DNA of 64,000 nucleotides, taken from contig OX328106.1 of NCBI GenBank assembly GCA_946811185.2, positions 8,784,777 to 8,848,776 on the forward strand. The letters are read 5' to 3'. A model generated the notes under the pieces. The model was not told the origin of the DNA, ran no database searches, and saw nothing but the letters and a program-made list of their open reading frames with translations. Shown piece after piece: positions 44,013 through 54,197 of the stretch (position 1 is its first letter; every line of letters starts with the position of its first letter). This DNA is from Hippopus hippopus (lineage: Eukaryota; Mollusca; Bivalvia; Cardiida; Cardiidae). Made by a program: the position numbers and the translations under genes.

Positions 44013-44490
44013 TTAACCCTTAAAGCGCCTTTCACAACTATAGATGTTGTTGCAGCCAGTGTAGATCCAGATCAGCCTGCACAAAACTTGCAGTCTGATC
44101 TTTGTTCTACACTGTCTGCCAAGTTTAACCCTTTACCACATGACAAAATTTTTGACTTGTCTATAAAGAAAGCATTTGTAGAGGAAACTAAAAAAGGCTT
44201 AAATGATGTGATTTATTTTTGATAGGGTAGAAAGCATTGTGAGAAAAGGAGAATATGCTGGTTACCAGCATTTTCTCCTTTTCTGACAATGTTTTCAAAA
44301 GCCTCTTTCCATAAGGTCTTTAAAACTCGGGATAGAGTGGTACAGGGTAAAACACTGTAGACAAAAGCAACCATCATATTTCAAGTATTTTTGTCTTATT
44401 TCTGGACTGAATATACCTGTTGGGTTTATTTGGTGCTCTGAGCGTTGTGATATCAATTTTTTTCTCTTGAAAAATTTCACTGTATCAGAT
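44013..44490. repeat. Family J element split by TTAA-PAL
   Basis: AACCCTTAAAGCGCC at 44015, then palindrome GTAGATCCAGATCAGCCTGC/GCAGTCTGATCTTTG. It resumes after 44349 with CACTGTAGACAAAAGCAACC and ends in GGTGCTCTGAGCG. Copies without the insertion are at 47836 and 56245. Confidence 0.6.
44125..44349 (+). mobile_element. TTAA-PAL copy inside family J
   Basis: TTAACCCTTTACCACATGAC start, palindrome around GCTGGTTACCAGC (one arm change), and GTACAGGGTAAAA end. Confidence 0.75.
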
Positions 44491-44754
44491 AGTGTCGTTC
44501 AAAGATCATATTGCACATACTGATCAGCCTGATCTTGATCTATAACTCTCTGCAAAAGCACAATTGGTTGTGCTCAACAGCCTAAGGGTTTAGGGGAGAA
44601 AGTGTCTTTGTTCAGTACTTAGACCGAGCTAAGTGTTGTTGCAAAAATTCTGATTTAAAGTAGTTTTGCATCTTTTCATTGCTAATTGTGTGGATAGTTT
44701 AAATTGATAATTTATCATTGAGTCTGATTACAAAATTGAATTATCAGTAACTCC

Positions 44755-44973
44755 TTAACCCTTTACCACACTATCCCAAGTTTTAGAAAGAAAGCTCTTG
44801 AAAACATTGTGGAAAAAGGAGAAAATGCTGGTGACCAGCATTTTCTCCTTTTCCCACAATGTTTTTTACCTTGTCAAAGACAAATTCCATCATTTTAGCC
44901 ACTTTGAAATTGTTGTCTGCAAATGCTTTCACTTTGGACAAGTCTACATATTTGTCGTGTGGGAAACGGTTAA
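44755..44973 (-). mobile_element. TTAA-PAL copy, full length
   Basis: 219 bp with TTAA at 44755 and 44970. The palindrome is around GCTGGTGACCAGC, near-perfect, with arms from GAAAACATTGTGG to CCACAATGTTTT. Confidence 0.8.
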
Positions 44974-45039
44974 CTTATTTCCATACAGATTAATTTCAAA
45001 CAGTCATGTGACTGACTGGTTTTGTTTGTTTGTTTGCTG

Positions 45040-45331
45040 GTTAATTTATTACCAGCATTTTCTCCTCCTCCCACAATATTTTCTAAAGGCGTCTTTCTCA
45101 GTGTCATTAATAATCAAGATTGTGTGGTAAAGGGTTAACTCTTTACCAGAAGAAGTCTTGAGCTTGTTGAAATCCAACACATTTGCAGCAGACAAAATAT
45201 ATTTGACTCAGTTGATTGACATGCTTTTAGAAATGGATGAAAACTTCGTTAGAAAGCAGAAAATGCTTAAGTTCTCAAAAGGCTTCTTTCACAATGTTGT
45301 TAATATTCAGGATTGTGTGGTAAAGGGTTAA
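45040..45331 (+). mobile_element. Two TTAA-PAL copies sharing a TTAA
   Basis: Right half 45040-45138 ending GGTAAAGGGTTAA, then 45135-45331 with TTAACTCTTTACCAG start and a mostly deleted palindrome. Confidence 0.65.
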
Positions 45332-45820
45332 GAAGTCTGTTGAGTTTATTCAGTGCTCTAAGGGTTGAATTTCTCAGTGCTTCGGGCAGAAGGAAGTGAT
45401 TTGTTGTCTATTGATGTATTGTGAATATTATGTTGGTGTCCTCCAAAAATATCAGTGTTATCTAAGAAGGTGTGGAGAGTAATATGTTATTGTACACCAT
45501 ATTTCTCTTAATAAAAGCGCCCTCCCGAATAGTAAAAAAAAAAAACAAAAACACCCCCCCCCCCCTTGAAAAACCCTCAAATCATGATAACCTAATGTAC
45601 ATTAGTTGAACATTAGTTGATTAAAATGACAATATTTGAAGAATTAAATGAATATATCCTCTAATTTGATTAATATTTCCTCTTAACAATCACTAAAACA
45701 CAAAGAAATACAAAATTGGACAGACCTTTTGCTTTGCAAATTGGGTACAAAACAAAGGCTCCCTATCTCTGTTTTGCAAAGCTCCCGGGGGCTTTTGTTA
45801 GGAAAAATACGGTACTTAAT
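45332..45820. other. No recognisable feature
   Basis: Includes an A run followed by a C run near 45534-45566 and the start of a TTGGTGTCC region. No coding evidence. Confidence 0.4.
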
Positions 45821-46050
45821 TTAACTCTTTACCAAACAAAAAAATTTTGGACTGGACAAAATGCAAAGCAGTTTCAGATGACAAATTAAATGTTGCTAAA
45901 ATGATATTTTCTGTCTTTGATTGGAAAGAAAACATTGTAGGAGAAGGAGAAAATGGTGGTTACCTGCATTTTCTCCTTTTCCCACAATGTGTTCAAAAAT
46001 CCTTTTTCTTGGGGTTCGTTAAAACTCGGGATTATGTGGTAAAGGGTTAA
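45821..46050 (+). mobile_element. TTAA-PAL copy, full length
   Basis: 230 bp, TTAACTCTTTACCAAAC to GTGGTAAAGGGTTAA. The palindrome is around GGTGGTTACCTGC with two changes. Confidence 0.85.
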
Positions 46051-46458
46051 TTTCCCTGGTTCTTTTAACAAAATGAAAGTTCCAATAGTCTATTATATTT
46101 CAGTGTCTGGAAACTGCATGGGGGGGGGAGTTATTCCCCTCCATCTAAGAAAAGAGGGGTTTCAAAAAAAATGGGGGGACAATTTTCTAACAGATTAAAA
46201 AAATGTAACTCATGTAATACTTATTCTTGCCCTAGACTATAATTATGGTGATCTGAACTGACCTGTTTACATGTTAAAAGACAGTTTCTGGATAAGGAGA
46301 TTTAAATTCAAACAAAGAACGTCCAAAATGGGAGAGTAAGTTGATAAAAAACAGACTCTGGGACAACCGTACACTGAAGTGCAAAGGTTTAATTTGAAGC
46401 GTAATGAAATTCATGCAGGAATTTTATTGGACCCGTCAAGGGAGGTTACTTAAATGGA
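46051..46458. other. No recognisable feature
   Basis: A G run at 46120 and A-rich DNA. Nothing matches the families seen elsewhere. Confidence 0.35.
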
Positions 46459-46600
46459 CATACAAGCATTTTCTCCTTTTCCAACATTGTTTTCTACCTT
46501 TCCCAGGACAAATTTCAATTTTTGTGTCATATTCGATTTGTTGTCTGCAAATGCTCTCAATTTGGACGTGTCTAGAATTTTGTGGTTTGTTGAAGAGTTC
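46459..46600 (-). mobile_element. TTAA-PAL right half
   Basis: Starts inside the palindrome at AAGCATTTTCTCC and runs to GTTTGTTGAAGAGTT, with the GTTGTCTGCAAATGC block. Confidence 0.6.
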
Positions 46601-46625
46601 AATGAAATAGAAGAAATATTTACCC

Positions 46626-46853
46626 TTAACTCTTTACCAAACGACACAATTTTAGACTGGTCCTAATTGGAAGCACTTGCAGACGACAAAATAAACGTAA
46701 CTCAAAATTGAAATTTGTTTCCAGCAGGGTAGAAAACATTGTGGGAAAAGGAGAAAATGCTGGTAACCAGCATTTTCTCCTTTTCCCACAATGTTTTCAA
46801 AAGACTTCTTTCCCAGGGTCGTAAAAACCAGGGATTGTTTGGTAAAGGGTTAA
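46626..46853 (+). mobile_element. TTAA-PAL copy, reference for the family
   Basis: 228 bp including TTAA at 46626-46629 and 46850-46853. Ends read TTAACTCTTTACCAAACG and, inverted, TTAACCCTTTACCAAACA. The left interior has AATTTTAGACTGGTCC and GCACTTGCAGACGACAAA. The centre, 46732-46798, is a perfect inverted repeat with 33-bp arms (from GAAAACATTGTGGGAAAAGG) around one base in GGTAACC. The right interior has CAAAAGACTTCTTTCCCAGG. TTAA duplication and CCC/CTC starts point to piggyBac-type mobilisation. No protein is coded, so it would depend on an outside transposase. Strand here means the CTCTTTACC end is on the left. Confidence 0.9.
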
Positions 46854-47189
46854 GTGCCTGGTATGAATATAGTTGCTTTTGTAGGCAGTGTAGGTTAAGA
46901 TCAGATTGGCCTGATCTGTGATCTAAAATGTGTTGTATGTTAAGCTATTTTGACCTGAAAAGCAGCCTTTATACGGCATAAGTGGGTTCTATTTAGAAAC
47001 AAAAGTTTCTTATCCAGTGCTCCAAGGGTAGATATTTTTCTGAAAAAACACAGAAAACCTGTTGACTATTCTAATTTTGTCACCATCACAAAAGCATTGA
47101 CAGTTGGAGAAACTGTGAGATTGACAGCAAGTGGCGGGACTCTCTACTTCATTTACAAACTTTCCCATTTATAGGCTGCTTAGGTTCAC
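46854..47189. other. Family J-like remnants
   Basis: TGTAGGTTAAGATCAGATTGG and CTGATCTGTGATCTAAAA resemble the family J palindrome. The rest is unassigned. Confidence 0.35.
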
Positions 47190-47780
47190 TTAACTCTCTA
47201 CCACACAACACAGTTTTAGACCAGTCAAACTTGAAAGCATTTGCAGATGACAAATTAAAACTGACAAAACAGATTCATTCTGTTTATGAGAGTAGAAAAC
47301 ATTGTTAGAAAAGGAGAGAATGCTGGTAGCCAGCATTCTCTGTCTTCCACAATGTTTTTTAAAAGCCCTGAAAGCTCATTGATGACAGATTTCACCTAGC
47401 ATTATTTTATGGTTCATTGAAAGATAAGAAAACAGTCTGAAGAAAGGAGAAAATGCTGGAAACCACAATGTTTACTACAATCAAGTCAGTGAAGAGACAG
47501 TTTTACTCTCATCTGCAAACTATTTCAATATAAATAAGTCTCAAATGTGTTGTACCCTTTACCATACAACCCCAAGTGTTAACAACTCTTGTGAGAGAAG
47601 GCTTTTGAAAACATTGTGGGAATAGGAGAACATGGTGGTAAACTGCATTTCTTCCTTTACCCACAATATTTTCTACCATTTCGAAGACTAATTCCATCAT
47701 TTTAGCCATATTTGATTTGTCGCCTGCAAAAACTTTCGAATTGGATAAGTCTATATTTTGATATTTGGTACAGAGAGAAT
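47190..47780. mobile_element. Three TTAA-PAL copies
   Basis: Plus copy 47190-47380 (TTAACTCTCTACC; centre GCTGGTAGCCAGC; right end missing). Minus fragment 47430-47552. Minus copy 47553-47780 starting ACCCTTTACCATACAACCCC, with a changed core GGTGGTAAACTGC. Confidence 0.65.
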
Positions 47781-47835
47781 CTATTTGGTGGTTAGCTGTT
47801 AGTTGTTCCCAGCATCTGAAGGATTCCAGTAAAAT

Positions 47836-48050
47836 GTTAACCCTTAAAGAGCCTTTCATGACTAAGTTGGCTTTGTGGCAAGTGTAGATCAAGATCAGGC
47901 TGCACAAAAAATGCAGATTAATTTTTTATCTGCACTGTCCGATTTTCTGAAACACTGTAGACAAAAGCAACCATGAAAGTACAATTAATTGTGTCATGTT
48001 TCAAGGATGAAAATGTCTGATAAGTTTATTTGGTGCTCTAAGGGTTACTA
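47836..48050. repeat. Family J element, uninterrupted
   Basis: TTAACCCTTAAAGAGCC at the left and GGTGCTCTAAGGGTTA at the right form inverted ends. Inside are GTAGATCAAGATCAGGCTGC and CACTGTAGACAAAAGCAACC. About 215 bp; looks like a small DNA element. Confidence 0.6.
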
Positions 48051-48339
48051 TATCTCTGTAAAGGAAAAGTTAAGCCAATGACACTCTAGCCAATAAGTAA
48101 TTCCCCAAGGGCTCTGATTTAGAAAACAAGTTTCCCTCTGCTAACTTAATTATGAGACGTCAAAGCTAGAAGACAGGACTTTTTCGGGAAGAAATGCTTG
48201 GTCTTTCTTTTGCTAATAGAGTATTCAATAACAGGGGTAAATTAAGAAAGAGGTCATTTTTCATTTTAAATAAACATATTGTTAATGATGAATCTATTCA
48301 GCCAAATTGTCATAATTTCTGTGAGATTTTATTGAATCC

Positions 48340-48545
48340 TGTATTTAACAACCCAATGTCTTAACAACCCTGAGGAAAAAGACTTACGAAAACGATGTGG
48401 AACGAGGAGAATGTGCTGGTAACCATCATTTTCTCCTATCAAACACAGTTTTTTACGCTGTCAAGCACAAATCCAATAATTTTAGCCACAATTGCTTTGT
48501 CATCTGCAAATATTTTCAATTTGGACAAGTCTAAACTTTGTCCTC
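48340..48545 (-). mobile_element. TTAA-PAL copy, degenerate
   Basis: CCCTGAGGAAAAAGACTTACG, centre GCTGGTAACCATC, then CATCTGCAAATATTTTC and TGGACAAGTCTAAAC. Both ends are lost. Confidence 0.65.
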
Positions 48546-48784
48546 TTTTGATGTTCAGAGCACACAAAAATAACCTGTCAGTCCTGTCAGCGCTTTGATG
48601 TAGAAATAAGTAAGATTCCTGTAGAAAAGTAAGTTTTCTAAGTTGTCTTCTGAAAATATCAATATTCTGCACAAGATCGAAAATAAATACATTGCAAAGT
48701 AAAGTTGTGTTTTCAGCCCTCTAGAGCTTTGATTGAGGTGAGCTTTTGTCATTGCATATTGTTTGTTATCTGGTTCTTTGTGAT

Positions 48785-48863
48785 TGTGTGCCACTGACAA
48801 GTCATGCATGTGCCACTGACAAGTCTTGTGCCACTGACAAGTCATGTGCCACTGACAAGTCTT
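48785..48863 (+). repeat. Minisatellite of about 20 bp
   Basis: Four units of TGTGCCACTGACAAGTC with ATG/TTG joins of changing length. Confidence 0.85.
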
Positions 48864-48874
48864 GAAATTTGTGT

Positions 48875-49023
48875 TTTGTTAAAAAGCATTTTCTCTTCTT
48901 TATACAATATTTTCTACTTTTGTAAAGACACAGTCTTATCATAATAGAGATCCATGTATATTTCAATTTGTTGTCTGCCAATTCTTTAAGTATTGGATGA
49001 ATTAACCATCTGATAAAGATTTA
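48875..49023 (-). mobile_element. TTAA-PAL right half
   Basis: AGCATTTTCTCTTC, GTTTTCTAC-like and GTTGTCTGCC blocks, ending CTGATAAAGATTTAG, which touches the start of the next, split copy. Confidence 0.5.
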
Positions 49024-49290
49024 GCCTGCAAACAGACAATCCAGGGCCCGATATCTCAAAGCACTTTAAGTGCTATGATCATCGTAAACCGACCTTAAGT
49101 CCCTCGTAAGCATTTTGCCGGCTCTCTCAAAACATCGCAACTTAAGGGGTTAGGGCCGATCATAAACCCGATCTTAAACTACGATCACTTCGAAGCTACC
49201 TTCATGTAATCGTGGGCTGTTTTCAGCAATGCATAAAACGTGGTGTAGAGGTTTATTTTTCAAAATGACATTATATTTACACGTGAACAG

Positions 49291-49449
49291 ACCTCACAGA
49301 AGAAACAATATAGCTCGGCGAGTTTTAGGGATAGAATGAATCCTTTGGATGACATGGAATTAATTAGAAAATACCGCCTCGACCGAGGATCAATTGTTAC
49401 CCTCTGCAATGTTCTTGTGGAGCACTTCAAAGAACAAGAAATCTATTGA
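49291..49449 (+). pseudogene. Harbinger transposase N-terminal fragment
   Basis: An open stretch carrying FRDRMNPLDDMELIRKYRLD, then RGSIVTLCNVL and a stop at 49447. The motif NPL-D-D-EL--RYR followed by a hydrophobic helix is typical of the start of HARBI1-like transposases. The DDE nuclease part is absent, so this is a remnant or a single exon. In-frame Met is at 49336; the frame is open upstream of it. Confidence 0.5.
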
Positions 49450-49529
49450 CCCTAAAACACTCACCTGTATAAAGTCATCTAGGGTTGATAAAACTAAAGA
49501 GATACAAGTTGTGGTGATGTAAAACACAC

Positions 49530-50719
49530 CATTGTAAGTGACCTACTTTTTAACTGACTTTTCCAACTTGATGGAGATATCATCAGGACAAACATTTTGG
49601 TTGGTTGGTTTTATGACTTTAAATGTCGTTTTCAACATTATTTCCATTATATCGCGGCGGCTAGTGCACCTATCCATGCTTTCCTGGACTTTCTTTTACC
49701 AGTACTCTGCACAATACTCTTTCCAAACCACTGGCTGCTTTCCCACATATCCATCGTCGAAGCAATGGTCAGCGTTGAGAGAGGAATGAATCCTGTCCTG
49801 ATGACTATTATCAGTCCTCATAAAGAAATTGGCCGAGCCAGGGATCGAATCTGCGACAAACATTTTGACAATGATTCATGAATATCAGACTGAAAATGGG
49901 GCCTGTAGACTCTACACAAGGTTTTCTAAGATATGGCCAAGTGACCAACTTCTTGATCTGTTGCGACCAAATTTCAAATTTGTCTGAGATATCATCAAGG
50001 TAAACATTTTGACAATGTTTCATGTGTATCAGACTGAAATGCAGCCTCTACAGTGCACCCAACGTTTTTCTAAGGTTTGCCCCAGTGACCTACTTTGTTA
50101 AATGACTTGACCCAATTTCAGTCTTGTCAGAGATATCATCAAGACAAATATTCTGACCAAGTTTCAAAAGTATCAAACAAAAAATGTGGCCTATAGAGTG
50201 CACACAAGGTTTTTTCTAGGATTTGGCCCAGAGACCTACTTTTTTACCCGACATGAGCCAATTTCAGTCTTATCCGAGATATTACCAAGACAAAAATTCT
50301 GACTTAGTTTCATGAGTATCTGGCTGAAAATGTGGCCTATAGAGTGCGCACAAGGTTTTTCTAAGATTCGGTCAAGCGACCTTTTTTTTGGCCCAATGTA
50401 ATCCAATTTCAGTCGTGTCAGAGATACAGTCAAGATAAACATTCTGACCCAGTTTCGTGACTATCTGGCTTGAATGTAGCCTCTACAGTGCACATAAGGT
50501 TTTTCTAAGATTTGCCTCGGTGACCTACTATTTGCCCCGACATGACACAGTTCTGGACTTGTCTGAGATATTATAAAGACAAAGATTCTGACAGAGTTTC
50601 ATGGGTATTGGACTTAAAATGTGGCCTCTAGAGTGTACACAAGGTAACTGTTAACGAGGCACGACGGAGACAGCATGATCACGAAAGCTCACCTTGAGCA
50701 CTTCGTGCTCAGGTGAGCT
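49530..50719 (-). mobile_element. Family B element, inverted, 3' truncated
   Basis: Read on the minus strand, it starts at 50719 with AGCTCACCTGAGCACGAAG. Tandem units of about 145 bp around GTCAGAATGTTTGTCTTG follow, down to about 49530. A SINE (49600-49854) interrupts the last units. The GGGCC hairpin end is missing. Confidence 0.65.
49600..49854 (-). mobile_element. SINE1 copy with target duplication
   Basis: 255 bp between direct repeats GACAAACATTTTG (49587-49599 and 49855-49867). On the minus strand the head is cut short at box B (GATTCGATCCCTGGCTC), then the SINE1 body and tail with GGTTGG repeats. The two overlapping open frames on the plus strand here are SINE read-through, not genes. 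Confidence 0.8.
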
Positions 50720-50873
50720 AAAAACTTACCGAAATCAGGCACTCCTGGTGTCGTTGTAGATAGCACTAACTTTGAGATTTTATGCAACGGGGAGTTTTCA
50801 GTCTGTGATCGCAGACAGTCACTGGGTCGGAATCGATTCAGTATCCAGAAATGATGTCACTTTTAAATGTTAC

Positions 50874-51104
50874 AGGGTCCTGCATGGCTTAGTGGTAAAG
50901 TGTGGGACTCGTATCCCGGAGGCCTCGGGCTCGAGCCATACTGAATCCACTGGGACATTCGTAGGAGTGCCCTTGGCCCAGACACCTCAGAACCCTAGCC
51001 CAGTACTGTTGAAATCCAGGAAATACATGAATATGCGAACTTTCACCGTGATATGACTGAAGTAATGTTGAAAGCGGCGTAAAACACTATTCAATCAATC
51101 AGTT
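50874..51104 (+). mobile_element. SINE2 copy, complete, with target duplication
   Basis: 231 bp between 15-bp repeats ACTTTTAAATGTTAC (50859-50873 and 51105-51119). The head has box A TGGCTTAGTGG and box B GGCTCGAGCC. The tail is GAAAGCGGCGTAAAACAC and CAATCAATCA. The tail matches SINE1 although the heads differ. Confidence 0.85.
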
Positions 51105-51339
51105 ACTTTTAAATGTTACGATCGTAAATAAACATGTCTTTACGAGAGTGTTAAGATCGGTTTTGAGAGATCACTTTAAGAAAATCGTAACATCCTCGTA
51201 AAATGATCGTAAAGTTAACCGTAACTTACGAAACTTTAAAGTTTTGAAATATTGGGCCCTGTATGGTAATCCAGAGAAGAAGGCTTTTGCAAACATTGTG
51301 GAAAAAAAAAAGGAGAAAATGCTGGTGACCAGCATTTTT

Positions 51340-54065
51340 AGCTCACCTGAGCACAACGTGCTCAGGGTGAGCTATTGTGATCGCCCTGCGTCCAGCATCT
51401 GTCAACAATTTCTTTAAACATCTTCTTCTCCTAAACCACTGGGCCAATCTTGATGAAACTTGGCAGGGATGTTCCTTGGGTGAAGCTGTACCAAAGTTTT
51501 TCAAAGAATTGAATTCTACCCTTAACTCTGGTTGCCATGGCAACAAAAAGGAAAAAAATGCAAAATCTTTGAAAATCTTCTTCTCTGAAACTAGAAGGCG
51601 TAGAGCTTTGATATTTGGTATGTAGCATATCCTAGTGGACCTCTATCCAGTTTGTTCATATGATGCCCCAGGGGTCAAAACTGACCCCGCCCCAGGGGTC
51701 ACAAGTTCAAACATAGGAACAAAGAAGGAAAACTTTAAAATTCTTCTTCTCTGAAACTGGAAGGTGTAGAGCTTTGATATTTGGTATGTAGCATCTCCTA
51801 GTGGACCTCTACCAAGTTTGTTCAAATAAACCCGCTGGGGTCAAAACTGGCCCCGCCTCGGGGGTCACAAGTTCAAACATAGGAACAAAGAAGGAAACTT
51901 TAAAATTCTTCTTCTCTGAAACTGGAAGGCGTAGAGCTTTGATATTTGGTATGTAGTATCTCCTCATGGATGTCTACCAAGTTTGTTCATATGATGCCCC
52001 CAGGGTCAACACTAGCCCCATACCGGGGGTCACAAGTTCGAACATAGGAACAAAGACGCAAAACTGTAAAATTCTTCTTCTCTGAAAGTTGAAGGCGTAG
52101 AGCTTTGATATTTGGTATGTAGTATCTCCACATGGACCTCTATTAAGTTTGTTCATATGATGCCCCCAGGGTCAACACTAGCCCCATACCGGGGGTCACA
52201 AGTTCGAAAATAGGAACAAAGACGCAAAACTTTAAAATTCTTCTTCTCTGAAACTGGAAGGCGTAGAACTTTGATATTTGGTATGTAGTATCTCCTAATA
52301 GACCTCTACCAAGTTTGTTCATATGATGCCCCTGGAAACAAAACTGGCCCTGCCTCGGGGGTCACAAGTTCAAACACAGGAACAAAGAAGGAAAACTTTA
52401 AAATTATTCTTCTCTGAAACTGGAAGGTGTAGAGCTTTGATATTTGGTATGTATTATCTCCTAGTGGACCTGTACTAAGTTTGTTAGCCCACTGGAGCAC
52501 AACATGTTCAATGAGTTTCGAAAATGGGTCACCTGTGGTCATAAACTAGGTCACTAGATCAAATTAAAGAAATACCTTGTGGGCACTCTACAGGCCACAT
52601 TTCATGCACATTTGACCTGAAATGTGGTCAGAATGTTTTTCTTGATGAAATCTGTGACGACTTTGAATTTGGGTCACTTTGGGTCTTAATCAAGGTCACT
52701 AGGTCAAATTAAAGAAATACCTTGTGGGCACTATAGAGGCCATATTTTTCAACTCAGTTGACTTGAAAATTGGTCAGAATGTTTGTCTCGATGAAATCTT
52801 GGATGAGTTTGAATTTGGGTCACCTGGGATCATAAACTAGGTCACTAGGTCATGTTAAGGAAATACATTGTTGGACTTCTAGAGGCCACATTCGTTGCTC
52901 AATTGACTTTAAAGTTATTCAGAATGTTTGTCCTGATAAAATTTCACATGAGTCTGAACTTAGGTCACCATGGGTCATAAACTAGGTCACAAGGTCAAAT
53001 TAAAAAAAATACTGTGGGGGCACTCTAGAGGCCACATTTATTGCTCAATTGGTTTGAACATTGGTTGAAATGTTTGTCTTGATGAAATCTAGGATGAGTT
53101 TAGAATTGGGTCACCTGGAGTCATAATATAGGTCACAAGGTCAAATTAAAGAAATACCTTGCGAGCACTCTGGAGGCCATATTTCATGCTCAATTGACAT
53201 GAAAATTGGTCAGAATGTTTGTCTTGATAAAATGTTGAATGAGGTTGAAATTGAGTTATAAACTAGGTCAGTAGGTCAAATTAACCCTTCACCACACAAC
53301 AAAATTTTAGACCTGTTCAAATTGAAAGCATTTGCAGACGACAATTTCAATGTGGCTGAATAATGGGATTTTTGTTTGATAGGGTAGAAAACATTATGGT
53401 AAACGGAGAAAATGCTGGTTACCAGCATTTTCTCCTTTTCCCACAATGTTTTCAAAATACTTCTTTTTCAGGGTCGTTAAAAGTTGGCTTTGTGTGGTAA
53501 AGGGTTAAAGAAATTTATTTCGGCACTCTAGAGGCCACATCTATTGCTCAATTGTTCAGAATGTTTGTCTTAATAGACTTTATGATGAGTTCTAAATTGG
53601 GTCATGTGGGTTCATAAACTAGGTCACTTGGTCAAAGAAAAATCTTGTGAGCGCTCTGGAGGCCACATTTATTGCTCAGTTGACTTGAAAATTGCTGAGA
53701 ATGTTTGTCTTTATAAAATCTAGGATGAGTTCAAAATTGGGTTACCTAGAGTCATAAACTAGGTCACTAGGTCAACTTACAGAAATTCCATATGGGCTCT
53801 AGAGGCAAAGAATCTTGCTCAATTGACCTGAAAATTGGTCAGCATGTTTGTCTTGATAAAATCTTGGATGAGATCAAGATTGGGTCACATGGGGTAATAA
53901 ACTAGGTCACTAGGTCAACTTAGGGAAATTCCTTGAGGGTGCTTTAGAGGCCACATTTTAAGCTCAATTGACCTGACAATTGGTCAGAGTTTCAATCATG
54001 ACCCTGGAGTGAAATTTTGCCTATTGACTCAGGTGAGTGATCCAGGGCCATCAGGCCCTCTTGTT
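51340..54065 (+). mobile_element. Family B element with two tandem blocks
   Basis: Starts AGCTCACCTGAGCACAACG. The first block is six units of about 166 bp around TTTGATATTTGGTATGTAG (51610 to 52440). The second is units of about 150 bp around AAACTAGGTCACTAGGTCAAA (52530 to 53960). It ends CAGGTGAGTGATCCAGGGCC with CTCTTGTT. It sits in a TTAA-PAL and itself carries one (53281-53508). Confidence 0.75.
53281..53508 (+). mobile_element. TTAA-PAL copy with proven TTAA duplication
   Basis: 228 bp. Flanks read AGGTCAAA before it and AGAAAT after its second TTAA, while the neighbouring tandem units read AGGTCAAATTAAAGAAAT without interruption (52556, 52700, 53142). So TTAA was single before insertion and is doubled now. 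The palindrome around GCTGGTTACCAGC is nearly perfect. Confidence 0.92.
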
Positions 54066-54197
54066 TCCTTTTCCCACAATGTTTTCTACTATTTTAAAGA
54101 CAAAATCCAAATTTTGAGTCACACTTAGGTAGTCATCTGCAAAATGTTTTCTAATTGACTAATTGTAAACTTTTGATTTTTTGATTTGGGAATTGAG

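Larger units (their letters stand above)
49042..51261. mobile_element. Harbinger-like DNA transposon with nested insertions
   Basis: Inverted ends CAGGGCCCGATATCTCAAAG and, inverted, CAGGGCCCAATATTTCAAAA, rich in CGTAA-type repeats. It contains a transposase-like fragment (49291-49449). A family B copy (49530-50719) and a SINE2 (50874-51104) inserted later. The GGGCCC ends and the fragment fit PIF/Harbinger. A clear 3-bp target duplication is not visible. Confidence 0.6.

Noticed and set aside
44798..45130. 110-codon plus frame
   Set aside because: Starts in the palindrome of one TTAA-PAL copy and ends in another; repeat-derived.
49538..49881. Overlapping 83- and 94-codon frames; similar frame at 61548-61936
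   Set aside because: They coincide with SINE1/SINE2 copies that have target duplications. The resemblance between the loci is that of the SINE, not of a gene.
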